Source of the DNA: Cocos nucifera
Lineage: Eukaryota > Streptophyta > Magnoliopsida > Arecales > Arecaceae
Length of the DNA: 64,000 nucleotides
Direction of reading: 5' to 3'
Assembly (NCBI GenBank): GCA_006176705.1
Contig: QRFJ01000061.1
Coordinates: forward strand, 64,501 to 128,500
In this document: piece after piece, positions 1 through 10,959 of the stretch
Layout of the letters: every line of letters starts with the position of its first letter
Position numbering within the stretch: the stretch's first letter is position 1
Made by a program: the position numbers and the translations under genes
Notes under the pieces: generated by a model
The model's database searches: none
What the model was told of the DNA's origin: nothing
Seen by the model: the letters and a program-made list of their open reading frames with translations, nothing else

Positions 1-671
1 TATTTATTGCCCGAGCCCCTTTGGACTCCGAGCGATCGGGCTTCGGTCGAGACCCCGGCAGCCGAGCTTGTTTCAACCCTTTTAGCGGTCGAGCTCCCCG
101 AATTCCTGTCCAGCGGCCGAACTCCTTCGGACTCCCAGCGACCGGGCTTCAGCCAGACCCTTGCGGGAGCCGAACTTTCCCAAAACCTTCTCTCGGGCCG
201 AGTTTCTACGGAAGCCGGACTCCCTATTGACTTCTTCAATGGACGAGCTTCTCCATGACCGAACTTCTTATGATGGATTCCTGCAGGCAATCTCGCTACG
301 GTTACACAACAGTAATAACAATCGGCATTTATCAGCAATAACGATCGACAATAACGATCGGCATTTATCAGTAATAACGATTGGCATTTATCAGCAATAA
401 CGATCGACAACAACGACCGGCAGGACGGTTACAATAAGCTCCCTCTATAAAAAGGACCCTCCGGATACCTTTACAACAGGTTCTGAAAACTCTTTTCTTC
501 TCCTCCATATTCTGTTGAGCACTCCATTCCTGTTGACAGGAACTAACTTGAGCGTCGGAGGGTCTTGCCGGAGCCACCCCCCACCGGTTCCGAGCGAGAC
601 TTTGTTTTGCAGGTCCCCGGCGGCAGCCTCTTCGGCCTCAACTCCGGCGACGATAAGTTTCTGCGTCAACA
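1..671 (+). mobile_element. 3' part of a Tat-type gypsy LTR (copy 1)
   Basis: This GC-rich stretch matches the right three quarters of the complete LTR at 8565-9458 and ends in the same CAACA terminus. It holds repeated GCGGCCGAACTC-like motifs, then short direct repeats of the type CGGCATTTATCAGCAATAACGAT (about 300-415), then a TATA box. The left part lies outside the window. Just after CAACA the sequence continues with CATTTGATTT, the interior of a hAT-type MITE, exactly as in the second copy, so both LTR copies sit at the same insertion point. Confidence 0.85.
446..453 (+). promoter_or_regulatory. LTR TATA box (copy 1)
   Basis: TATAAAAA lies in the context CCCTC-TATAAAAA-GGACC, about 225 bp before the LTR end, the usual place for the RNA polymerase II promoter of an LTR. 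The same sequence occurs in the second copy at 9233-9240. Confidence 0.6.
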
Positions 672-1297
672 CATTTGATTTGAACCGATCCGATTCTGAA
701 TCGACTTGACTCGAAAATCAAATAATATAAAAATAAAAATAAAAAATCAATCTGAATAAAAAAGAAATCGAGCCAAAAATTTCAATTTGGTTCGATTCGA
801 CTATTCAATTTTTTTAAATTTTTTTTTGTATTTTCAATTATCTATTTTTTTATATAGTATATTTAAATAATTATTATCGATTCATTATTAGTTTATTATA
901 TTATATTTAATTAAATTCAAAATCTATTCAATTTATTGTTTTGGTGATTTTTTATATTAAAAATTAATAATTAATAAGTAATAACACATTGGTAATTGAT
1001 AATTCGTTGATAATAAATAGAATATAACACATAAAAGACCACATCATCTATAACACAAACAAGCAACCAAGCATCACAATAAATTATAACAATAGATTAA
1101 ACAAGTTCTCAATATAATAATTAATATAATATAAATTATGACTTTGATTTTTAGTTCAATTTTTGTGTTTTTTGATTTTTAGCCGAACCAAACCGAAAAT
1201 CAAAATTCATAAAAATGAAAATCGAAAACTGAACCGAATTATATTTGGTTCGATTCGAACCGATTTTTAATCTGAAACTAAATTATGAACAGCCCTA
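672..1297. mobile_element. hAT-type MITE remnant, left tip lost (copy 1)
   Basis: This AT-rich, non-coding sequence matches the complete MITE at 23128-23766 from its CATTTGATTT onward. It ends in CAGCCCTA, the inverted form of the TAGGGCTG end, followed by CTTAAAAT, the 8-bp target duplication seen in full at the third copy. The left tip is missing because the gypsy LTR inserted there. Confidence 0.75.
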
Positions 1298-3427
1298 CTT
1301 AAAATTTATATATTTAATTATCAAATAATTAGGACATACTCATCCTAACTCAACCATGGTTATAGGCCTAGATATCATATCTGTCAATATTATCATTTCT
1401 AACCAAGTTCAAAATAACCTCACCGTTATGCATGCTTCCACCGTCCGCTGCGATTCAAATAACTCCTTGAGTCTCTCAATAACTATTCTACATTAAGAGT
1501 AACAAGATCCAAAATTTCAATTTTTACAATCCAACTTGTACAATTAATTTCTTGCTTTTAACTTACCTCGAACATTCTCTATCATGATTAAACCTTAAGT
1601 TAGTCACCACATCCAAAACTTTTTCATGAACTAGTTGCTATATTTTTATTTAACACATTACATAGGCTTGTTGCCATTTTCTAAACTAGATTATTAGAAT
1701 CCCATGGTGTTGGATACCTATTCATCCTACAGAATTAGTGCATAAATTTGGCTCCGAGTGCATGGTCTTTCCTCTTTCATTGCTCCTGAGAAAATGTCTG
1801 AGCTATGAGGGCCTAATGCTCTATGGTTTCTGAACTAATTGAGACTCCTAAACATTTTGAGTGCACTTAGCTATCTTAAAGTCTTGTTGGGCACATTTGA
1901 AATAAGCTCCAGATACTTGCTTACAGTTTTTGATCTTAGGGTCACAATCATATATGCACACTTAAGCCTGTCTTGTTGATAATATTATTCCTACCATAAC
2001 ACCCTTGTTTCTCCTAACGGAAACCATATGAATATTGAGAACCTTCAGCTGCTAGAAATTTCACAGATCCTCTAGAACTCTATTTGTGCTAGCCACCATA
2101 AGCCTCAAATCTCTATTCCTTTCCTCTTTCTTCTCTTCTTTTATGTTTTGGGTTTTCTTCCAAATAATCTCCATGTTCTTAGCCTTATCTAATATATCAT
2201 CATAATTTGTTGAGTGTATTATACTAAGACCCCTTCAAATATATGGTTTCAATCCATCCTCAAACCTTGTAATTAATATTGGACTCATCATCCGCCACTA
2301 GGGTTGGAGCAAATCAAGATAGTTTGTTAAACTCAGCCTCATACTCTTCCATAAACATTCCTCAATATGCCAAATTAAGAAATTATCTTTCTAATTTTCT
2401 GAGCTGGCTAGAAGGAAAATACTTGGAATAGAAGGCCATGCGAAACCTCCACCAAGTAATTAGCCTATAGCTAGAAGTCATTATATGCTCCACAGACTTC
2501 CACCAATGATAAGCTCTATCATGAAGCATATAAGTGGCAAATATAATTAATCTTCTCCTCATTGGTGCACTCCATTGCTTTATAGGCTTTCTCTATCTCA
2601 TCAATCGAAGCCTTAACCTCATATGGGAGCCCTGAAAGGCTGGAGGAGCCATCTTCCTTAACTCTACTATACTCCTATGCTCAGCTGGACTAGGATTATA
2701 TGTTACCCTAATTATAGGAACTATTGAGGTAGCTATCTCTATTGATGCACCAACCCCACAACTTTTAGAATTAATTCAAGCATTCAATCCTAATGCCAAG
2801 CTAAGTTCCCCAAAGGAAGAACTGGCTGGTTCAGGATTGGCTGATTTGTAGCAGGCTAATCGGCCATCGCTTCTTGTTGAATATCAGGATTCATATTCTG
2901 ATTCAAATGCTCTTAATCCCGTGGAATCTAAATAATCAATTTATAAGAAATTTGGCCCTAAGAACCTCCTATCAAGTCACTATTCAACTACAAGTATAGC
3001 AAGGTAGCATTCTTGATTTCAATAAAAATAAAATAAATATCCTAATAGAATTCAAACAAAATAATATAAAGTTATCAACAAGAAGGCATACACAAATATT
3101 AAGACATCTTATAACCTAATTTCTATCCAACTCTCAACCTTAATTATTATTGATCCCAAGGATCCTGTAAGCTAAACTCTCATACTACTTTTCTTGTTTC
3201 AACCAATCTTATACCACTAAACTTGTCTTAACTAATCAAAATCTCTAGTGATTGTAAACCTAAGCTTTGATACCATTAAATCTATCATGCTCCAAACTAG
3301 GTGCATAATAGATATTGTATGCCTGCAAGATGAACCAAATAGGCTACTTGAATAACAAATCTAATTATTCCATGATAATTTTAAATCAATAACAAAACAA
3401 TCTTAATCCTCAAAAATTAAGATCCTA
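1298..3427 (-). mobile_element. Old Ty3/gypsy relic with gag and primer site (copy 1)
   Basis: This is the minus-strand remnant of an older gypsy element. Read on the minus strand, 2640-2170 gives a decayed gag with the signature WW pair (AYHWWKSVEH) and the YEAEFNKLS motif, broken by several stops. 3261-3276 read in reverse gives TGGTATCAAAGC, the primer-binding site for initiator Met-tRNA, and the LTR begins at about 3288. It is cut off by the assembly gap. The same relic is seen at 10093-13617 and 23775-27261. Confidence 0.7.
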
Positions 3428-4427
3428 NNNNNNNNNNNNNNNNNNNNNNNNNNNNNNNNNNNNNNNNNNNNNNNNNNNNNNNNNNNNNNNNNNNNNNNNN
3501 NNNNNNNNNNNNNNNNNNNNNNNNNNNNNNNNNNNNNNNNNNNNNNNNNNNNNNNNNNNNNNNNNNNNNNNNNNNNNNNNNNNNNNNNNNNNNNNNNNNN
3601 NNNNNNNNNNNNNNNNNNNNNNNNNNNNNNNNNNNNNNNNNNNNNNNNNNNNNNNNNNNNNNNNNNNNNNNNNNNNNNNNNNNNNNNNNNNNNNNNNNNN
3701 NNNNNNNNNNNNNNNNNNNNNNNNNNNNNNNNNNNNNNNNNNNNNNNNNNNNNNNNNNNNNNNNNNNNNNNNNNNNNNNNNNNNNNNNNNNNNNNNNNNN
3801 NNNNNNNNNNNNNNNNNNNNNNNNNNNNNNNNNNNNNNNNNNNNNNNNNNNNNNNNNNNNNNNNNNNNNNNNNNNNNNNNNNNNNNNNNNNNNNNNNNNN
3901 NNNNNNNNNNNNNNNNNNNNNNNNNNNNNNNNNNNNNNNNNNNNNNNNNNNNNNNNNNNNNNNNNNNNNNNNNNNNNNNNNNNNNNNNNNNNNNNNNNNN
4001 NNNNNNNNNNNNNNNNNNNNNNNNNNNNNNNNNNNNNNNNNNNNNNNNNNNNNNNNNNNNNNNNNNNNNNNNNNNNNNNNNNNNNNNNNNNNNNNNNNNN
4101 NNNNNNNNNNNNNNNNNNNNNNNNNNNNNNNNNNNNNNNNNNNNNNNNNNNNNNNNNNNNNNNNNNNNNNNNNNNNNNNNNNNNNNNNNNNNNNNNNNNN
4201 NNNNNNNNNNNNNNNNNNNNNNNNNNNNNNNNNNNNNNNNNNNNNNNNNNNNNNNNNNNNNNNNNNNNNNNNNNNNNNNNNNNNNNNNNNNNNNNNNNNN
4301 NNNNNNNNNNNNNNNNNNNNNNNNNNNNNNNNNNNNNNNNNNNNNNNNNNNNNNNNNNNNNNNNNNNNNNNNNNNNNNNNNNNNNNNNNNNNNNNNNNNN
4401 NNNNNNNNNNNNNNNNNNNNNNNNNNN
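3428..4427. other. Assembly gap of 1000 N
   Basis: Exactly 1000 unknown bases, a round number typical of a scaffolding placeholder rather than a measured length. The sequence on its left is repeated almost unchanged at 8757-12222, so the join across the gap should not be trusted. Confidence 0.99.
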
Positions 4428-4428
4428 T

Positions 4429-5041
4429 TAAAGCCGGACTAATCCGAAAAGTTCATTACCCGACTTGGGTTTCGAACGTGGTTCTTGTCAAGAAAATAAA
4501 TAACAAGTGGAGGATGTGTGTCGACTTCAAAAAGCTAAACAAGGCTTGTCCAAAGGATAGTTACCCCTTGCCCAGGATCGATCAGTTGGTAGATGCAACC
4601 TCGGGTCATGAGTTCCTCAGCTTTATGGATGCCTTTTTTGGTTATAACCAGATACGTATGGCGCCTGAAGATGAAGAAAAAATAGCCTTCATCACTAGCC
4701 GAGGTCTTTATTGCTATAAGGTCATGCCTTTTGGACTCAAGAATGCGGGAGCAACATACCAGCGTTTAGTCAACAAAATTTTCAAGGAGCAGATCGGCCG
4801 CAACATGGAGGTGTACGTAGATGATATGCTCGTCAAAAGTCGAGCTTCAGCTGACCATCTGGCCGACCTTGAAGAGACCTTCGGTGCATTGAGGAAGCAT
4901 AAGATGAGACTGAACCCTACCAAATGCGCCTTTGGCGTAACTTCTGGAAAATTTTCTTGGGTTCATGGTGTCGAGACGTGGAATCGAGGCAAACCCCCTG
5001 AAAATCCGAGCTATTCGAGAAATGACCACTCCAAAGACGAT
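4429..5041 (+). pseudogene. Gypsy-1 pol: reverse transcriptase
   Basis: The frame is open from the gap edge. The RT core is clear: the start of the fingers (VVLVKK, RMCVDFKKLNKA), the palm motif around SFMDAFFGYNQIRMAP, the MPFGLKNAGATYQRLVNKIF block, and the catalytic YVDD at 4814-4825. It makes cDNA from the element RNA inside virus-like particles. A one-base shift near 4950, in a run of T, diverts the frame to a stop at 5042, while the expected thumb and connection sequence continues in another frame. Homologues are at 41604-42450 (minus) and 51580-52200. Confidence 0.9.
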
Positions 5042-5640
5042 TAAAGAAGTTCAGCGCTTGGCCGGAAAGGGTGGCATCCCTAAATCGCTTCGTCTCGAGG
5101 TCGGCTGAACGTTGCTTGCCCTTCTTCGAGGTTCTCAGGCGACCAAAGGACTTCAGCTGGACGGCAGAGTGTCAACAAGCATTTGAGGAAACTCAAAAAT
5201 TACCTCGGCACGCCCCCGCTGCTGGCAAAACCTGAACCTGGGGAAGAAGTTATTCTTGTATTTAGCTGTCTCCTCGGTGGCCCTGGCGGCGGTTCTCGTT
5301 AGGGAAGAAGCAAAAACACAACGCCCGATCTATTACGTGAGCCGAGTCCTAAGGGACGCGGAGACCAGATACTCCCGGATAGAAAAATTATCTTACTGTC
5401 TCGTAATTGCCGTCAGGAGGCTCCGACCTTACTTTCAGGAGCACACCATAACGGTCCTCACGGACCAACCAATAAAAGCAGTTCTCCACCGAGCAGACGC
5501 TTTCCGAAAGAATCGCAAAATGGGCAATGGAGCTCACGGAGTTCGACATCAACTACCAGCCCAGGCCATCAATCAAAGCCCAGATACTGGCGGATTTTGT
5601 ATTAGAATGCACCATTCCAGACGAAGCCGAACTTGAATCA
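5042..5640 (+). pseudogene. Gypsy-1 pol: connection and first RNase H
   Basis: This is the normal retrotransposon RNase H following RT. Recognisable pieces are LAVSSVALAAVLVREEAK, the PIYYVSRVLRDAETRYS block, TVLTDQPIK and ELTEFDINYQPRPSIKAQ. The domain degrades the RNA strand of the RNA-DNA hybrid. The reading frame changes several times (near 5070, 5190, 5245 and 5505), each by one extra base in or near a short homopolymer run. The protein could not be made from this sequence as written. Confidence 0.85.
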
Positions 5641-6230
5641 AGCAAGACAAACACAAAGGCGAGATCGAGCCTTGACGAAGTCGAACCATCACAGCCGAAC
5701 TTCCCCAAGGAAAGGGCCGACCTCTCTGAAGGCTTCTGGATTCTACACGTGGATGGTTCTTCCAACTCCATTGGAGCTGGTGCGGGGCTAGTCTTGGTCA
5801 GCCCCGAGGGAGTTGTCGCCGAGTTTGCGCTGCGCTTCGAGTTTTCCGCTACCAACAACGAAGCCGAATACGAAGCACTGATTGCGGATTAAGAATAGCA
5901 AAGGAGCTAAAAGTAGATCGGCTTCGAGTCTACAGTGATTTCCGACTAGTGGTCGGTCAAGTTGGCGGCAACTTTGAAGCAAGAGAAGAGAGCATGGCGA
6001 GATACCTCGGAAAGTGAAGAGTTTAACCCCGGCCTTCGGATAGTTTCGTCATTCAACATATCCCAAGGACAGAAAATGCGAGAGCCGATTTTCTCTCCAA
6101 ACTGGCCACTTCGGCTCCAGCCGAACTACCCAAAGAAGTATTTCAGGAAACTCTGAAGTACCCGACCACAGAAGAATCTCAGGATGTCCTACAGACGGAA
6201 TTCGAGCCCAGCTGGATTGACCCACTGGTC
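5641..6230 (+). pseudogene. Gypsy-1 pol: second (archaeal-type) RNase H
   Basis: From about 5743 the sequence encodes LHVDGSSNSIGAGAGLVLVS, then FSATNNEAEYEALIA, the hallmark of the additional RNase H (aRNH) between the first RNase H and integrase in Tat-lineage elements. The first Asp and the Glu of the E-A-E-Y-E-A-L motif are present. One base is missing at about 5886, giving a stop, and the rest of the domain (VYSDFRLVVGQV, then IQHIPRTENARADFLSKLA) runs on in shifted frames to about 6130. Why these elements keep two RNase H domains is not settled. Confidence 0.85.
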
Positions 6231-7447
6231 ACCTACCTTAAAGAGGGGGTTCTTCCTCATGACCGAAAAGAAGCTCGAAAACTCAAAAATCAGGCCTCCC
6301 GTTACGTCTTATACGAAGGCCAGTTGTACAAAAGGTCGTACTCCCTTCCATTGTTGAGATGCCTTCGACCTTCAGAAGCTAATATTGCACTATGGGATGT
6401 GCACGAAGGACTTTGCGGAAGCCATTTAGGAGCAAGGTCTTTGTCGCTAAAGCTACTTCGGCAAGGGTATTATTGGCCGACCTTATTTCGCGATTCTGTG
6501 GAATACGTAAAGAGGTGCGACCGCTGCCAGAAAAATGCTAGTGTGCAGAGACGGCCGGCATCCGAACTCACTCCGCTTAATTCACCCTGGCCGTTTGCGC
6601 AATGGGGAATGGACATACTCGGCCCCTTCCCGACAGCGTCGGGACAGCGGAAGTTCCTCTTGGTCGCGATTGACTACTTTACCAAGTGGGTCGAAGCTGA
6701 ACCACTCGCAAAAATTACCGAGGCCAAAGTACAGGACTTTGTTTGGAAGTCACTAGTTTGTCGGTTCGGCCTGCCCCGAACCCTTATAACCGACAATGGG
6801 CGACAATTCGCCGGGGCTAGGTTCGCAGAGTTTTGTGAAGGATTAAACATCTCCCAGCGCTTCACTTCTGTGGCTCATCCGCAGACCAATGGGGAAGCTG
6901 AGATAACCAACCGGACCTTGCTACAGGGAATCAAAACGAGGCTAGATAAGGCAAAAGGGGCCTGGGTAGACGAACTCTACCATGTCCTCTGGGCGTACCG
7001 AACTACTCAGAGGGTGCCAACTGGAGAAACACCCTTCGCTTTGGCCTTCGGTACTGAGGCAGTCATCCCGGTTGAACTTAAGCTCCCTTCCGCACGAGTT
7101 GTGGGCTTCAATGAACAGCACAACCCCCAAAGACCTCAGAGTCAACCTCGACCTTCTGGAAGAAAAGAGGGAGGAAGCTCGCATCCGGATGTCAGCCTAT
7201 AAACAGAAGGTGGCTCGGTACTACAACTCCAGGGTTAAAAAGTAAGACGTTCAGAGTAGGGGACTTAGTGCTCCGACGAGCCGCTGTCACTCAGCCTCAG
7301 AGTCAAGGAAAGCTCGCTCCAAATTGGGAAGGTCCGTACAAGGTAACGGAAGTCATCCGACCCGGAACCTATCGCTTGAAGGAACTCGGAGGGATAATGC
7401 TTCCTCGGCCATGGAACTCAGAAAATCTGAGGATGTATCATCAATGA
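6231..7447 (+). pseudogene. Gypsy-1 pol: integrase
   Basis: Integrase inserts the cDNA into the host chromosome. Counting from the Met at 6324, the zinc-binding residues are H27, H34, C65 and C68. The catalytic triad is intact: D97 (MDILGPF), D157 (ITDNGRQF) and E193 (NGEAE), with 35 residues between the last two. The core is one open frame to about 7110. A shift there, and another at 7245, break the C-terminal part, where APNWEGPYKVTEVIRPGTYR and RPWNSENLRMYHQ are still readable. The natural stop is TGA at 7445-7447. No chromodomain is seen. Confidence 0.9.
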
Positions 7448-7520
7448 ATTTCTTTGTTCTGCGTTTTTGGTTTTTGGCATAAGAATCGTGGGATGGCAAG
7501 AGAAAAATGAGTAAAAATAG

Positions 7521-8367
7521 CCCGTTAGGAACAGGAGGAAGACCTCGTCCTAACGCGAGCAAAGTCGAAGACCTCGTTCACCTTAGACGAGATGGGGGGA
7601 GAAGCTCGGACGACGGTCCGCATGTGCCCCCACAGCCCGTTAGGAACAGGAGGAAGACCTCGTCCTAACGCGAGCAAAGTCGAAGGACCTCGTTCACCTT
7701 AGACGAGATGGGGGGAGAAGCTCGGACGACGGTCCGCATGTGCCCCCACAGCCCGTTAGGAACAGGAGGAAGACCTCGTCCTAACGCGAGCAAAGTCGAA
7801 GACCTCGTTCACCTTAGACGAGATGGGGGGAGAAGCTCGGACGACGGTCCGCATGTGCCCCCACAGCCCGTTAGGAACAGGAGGAAGACCTCGTCCTAAC
7901 GCGAGCAAAGTCGAAGACCTCGTTCACCTTAGACGAGATGGGGGGAGAAGCTCGGACGACGGTCCGCATGTGCCCCCACAGCCCGTTAGGAATAGGAGGA
8001 AGACCTCGTCCTAACGCGAGCAAAGTCGAAGACCTCGTTCACCTTAGACGAGATGGGGGGAGAAGCTCGGACGACGGTCCGCATGTGCCCCCACAGCCCG
8101 TTAGGAACAGGAGGAAGACCTCGTCCTAACGCGAGCAAAGTCGAAGACCTCGTTCACCTTAGACGAGATGGGGGGAGAAGCTCGGACGACGGTCCGCATG
8201 TGCCCCCACAGCCCGTTAGGAACAGGAGGAAGACCTCGTCCTAACGCGAGCAAAGTCGAAGACCTCGTTCACCTTAGACGAGATGGGGGGAGAAGCTCGG
8301 ACGATGGTCCGCATGTGCCCCCACAGCTCGTTAGGAACAAGAGGAAGACCTCGTCCTAACGCGAGCA
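7521..8367 (+). repeat. 115-bp tandem repeat array in gypsy-1 3' region
   Basis: There are seven full units and one partial unit, starting at 7521, 7636, 7752, 7867, 7982, 8097, 8212 and 8327. All are 115 bp except the second (116). The units are almost identical, so the expansion is recent. Each starts with an inverted repeat: GTTAGGA and TCCTAAC enclose GAGG-AAGA-CCTC. Because 115 is not a multiple of three, the repeated 63-residue reading frames are a by-product. The array lies between the pol stop and the polypurine tract, where Tat elements often carry tandem repeats. Confidence 0.95.
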
Positions 8368-8564
8368 CTTACATCAACCTCAGCCAAAGGAGATGAGATA
8401 TCCTCCGAGCAATCTTATCAACTTCGGCCAAATAAGATCCCCCCGAGCGACTAGGCTGACCATGGCTGAAGAGCGCCGACTTCGACCTCGGAAGAAAAAC
8501 TTTGGCAGTCGCCTTATCCGCACTCCCTTCCTTCAAATTTCGAACTCGGGAGTGGGGGGGCTAG
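8368..8564 (+). other. Gypsy-1 3' untranslated end and polypurine tract
   Basis: This non-coding link runs from the tandem array to the LTR. It ends in GGGAGTGGGGGGGCTAG (8548-8564), the purine-rich primer for second-strand DNA synthesis, directly before the LTR start TGTTG. Confidence 0.8.
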
Positions 8565-9458
8565 TGTTGGGGATAAATCCCGCTCCTGCCAAAGTCAAGT
8601 TCGATCCCAGCCTGATGTGGTCAATGCGGAAGAACTTCAGCGGACGCGTCCTAGCTGAACTACTACATCCGGCCGAGCTTCTCAGCGGCTGAGCCTCAGC
8701 CGAAGTCTTTCAACCAACCGAACTATCTAGCGGCCGAACTCCTCAAGCGGCCGAACTACTTATTGCCCGAGCCCCTTTGGACTCCGAGCGGCCGGGCTTC
8801 GGTCGAGACCCCGACGGCCGAGCTTGTTTCAACCCTTTTAGCGGCCGAGCTCCCCGAACTCCTGTCCAGCGGCCGAACTCCCCAGCGCCCAGGCTCCGGG
8901 CCGAACTCCTTCGGACTCCCAGCGACCGAGCTTCAGCCAGACCCTTGCGGGAGCCGAACTTCCCCAAAACCTCCTCTCGGGCCGAGTTTCTACGGAAGTC
9001 GGACTCCCTATAGACTTCTTCAATGGATGAGCTTCTCAATGGCCGAACTCCTTATGATGGATTCCTGCAGGCAATCTCGCTACGGTTACACAACAGTAAC
9101 GATCGGCATTTATCAGCAATAACGATCGACAATAACGATCGGCATTTATCAGCAATAACGATCGGCATTTATCAGCAATAACGATCGACAATAACGACCG
9201 CATTGATCAGGACGGTTACAATAAGCTCCCTCTATAAAAAGGACCCTCCGGATACCTTTACAACAGGTTCTGAAAATCCTTTTCTTCTCCTCCATATTCT
9301 ATCGAGCACTCCATTCCTGTTGACAGGAACTAACTTGAGCGTCGGAGGGTCTTGCCGGAGCCACCCCCCACCGGTTCCGAGCGAGACTTTGTTTTGCAGG
9401 TCCCCGGCGGCAGCCTCTTCGGCCTCAACTCCGGCGACGATAAGTTTCTGCGTCAACA
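8565..9458 (+). mobile_element. Gypsy-1 3' LTR, complete (894 bp)
   Basis: The boundaries are the short inverted repeat TGTTG at 8565 and CAACA at 9458. The left half is GC-rich, with many GCGGCCGAACTC-like repeats. Around 9098-9190 there are short direct repeats containing CGGCATTTATCAGCAATAACGAT, followed by a TATA box and a leader-like region. Immediately after CAACA, the MITE interior begins with CATTT, the likely 5-bp target duplication. Confidence 0.9.
9233..9240 (+). promoter_or_regulatory. LTR TATA box of gypsy-1
   Basis: TATAAAAA sits about 218 bp before the LTR end and directly downstream of the short direct repeats at 9098-9190, which may act as an upstream promoter element. Confidence 0.6.
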
Positions 9459-10092
9459 CATTTGATTTGAACCGATCCGATTCTGAATCGACTTGACTCG
9501 AAAATCAAATAATATAAAAATAAAAATAAAAAATCAATCTGAATAAAAAAGAAATCGAGCCAAAAATTTCAATTTGGTTCGATTCGACTATTCAATTTTT
9601 TTAAATTTTTTTTTGTATTTTCAATTATCTATTTTTTTATATAGTATATTTAAATAATTATTATCGATTCATTATTAGTTTATTATATTATATTTAATTA
9701 AATTCAAAATCTATTCAATTTATTGTTTTGGTGATTTTTTATATTAAAAATTAATAATTAATAAGTAATAACACATTGGTAATTGATAATTCGTTGATAA
9801 TAAATAGAATATAACACATAAAAGACCACATCATCTATAACACAAACAAAGCAAGCAATCAAGCATCACAATAAATTATAACAATAAGATTAAACAAGTT
9901 CTTCAATATAATAATTAATATAATATAAATTATGACTTTGATTTTTAGTTTAATTTTTGTGTTTTTTGATTTTTAAGCTCGAACCAAACCGAAAACCAAA
10001 TTCATAAAAATGAAAATCGAAAACTGAACCGAATTATATTTGGTTCGATTCGAACCGATTTTTAATCTGAAACTAAATTATGAACAGCCCTA
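9459..10092. mobile_element. hAT-type MITE remnant, left tip displaced by gypsy-1 (copy 2)
   Basis: It matches 23128-23766 except that the first bases (TAGAGCTATT) are replaced by the gypsy-1 LTR. The right end CAGCCCTA is at 10092 and the target duplication CTTAAAAT follows at 10093-10100. It has no coding capacity and is AT-rich. Confidence 0.8.
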
Positions 10093-10959
10093 CTTAAAAT
10101 TTATATATTTAATTATCAAATAATTAGGACATACTCATCCTAACTCAACCATGGTTATAGGCCTAGATATCATATCTGTCAATATTATCATTTCTAACCA
10201 AGTTCAAAATAACCTCACCGTTATGCATGCTTCCACCGTCCGCTGCGATTCAAATAACTCCTTGAGTCTCTCAATAACTATTCTACATTAAGAGTAACAA
10301 GATCCAAAATTTCAATTTTTACAATCCAACTTGTACAATTAATTTCTTGCTTTTAACTTACCTCGAACATTCTCTATCATGATTAAACCTTAAGTTAGTC
10401 ACCACATCCAAAACTTTTTCATGAACTAGTTGCTATATTTTTATTTAACACATTACATAGGCTTGTTGCCATTTTCTAAACTAGATTATTAGAATCCCAT
10501 GGTGTTGGATACCTATTCATCCTACAGAATTAGTGCATAAATTTGGCTCCGAGTGCATGGTCTTTCCTCTTTCATTGCTCCTGAGAAAATGTCTGAGCTA
10601 TGAGGGCCTAATGCTCTATGGTTTCTGAACTAATTGAGACTCCTAAACATTTTGAGTGCACTTAGCTATCTTAAAGTCTTGTTGGGCACATTTGAAATAA
10701 GCTCCAGATACTTGCTTACAGTTTTTGATCTTAGGGTCACAATCATATATGCACACTTAAGCCTGTCTTGTTGATAATATTATTCCTACCATAACACCCT
10801 TGTTTCTCCTAACGGAAACCATATGAATATTGAGAACCTTCAGCTGCTAGAAATTTCACAGATCCTCTAGAACTCTATTTGTGCTAGCCACCATAAGCCT
10901 CAAATCTCTATTCCTTTCCTCTTTCTTCTCTTCTTTTATGTTTTGGGTTTTCTTCCAAA

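Larger units (their letters stand above)
4428..9458 (+). mobile_element. Gypsy-1, Tat-lineage Ty3/gypsy retrotransposon, 5' end missing
   Basis: The order is RT, RNase H, a second RNase H of archaeal type, integrase with DDE triad, 3' tandem repeats, polypurine tract and 3' LTR (TGTTG to CAACA). The extra RNase H domain places it in the Tat/Ogre/Retand group. The 5' LTR, gag and protease are in or beyond the gap. The polyprotein has several single-base frameshifts, many in homopolymers, but few nonsense substitutions, so it is the least decayed gypsy in the window. Its right LTR abuts the interior of the MITE at 9459. Confidence 0.9.

Noticed and set aside
7708..8359. Identical 63-codon open frames repeated every 115 bp
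   Set aside because: They are the same tandem repeat read five times; 115 is not a multiple of three and no start or coding signal is conserved in gypsy-2 or gypsy-4.
7521..8367. CRISPR-like array
   Set aside because: The whole 115-bp unit is repeated with no variable spacers, and the context is a plant retrotransposon.
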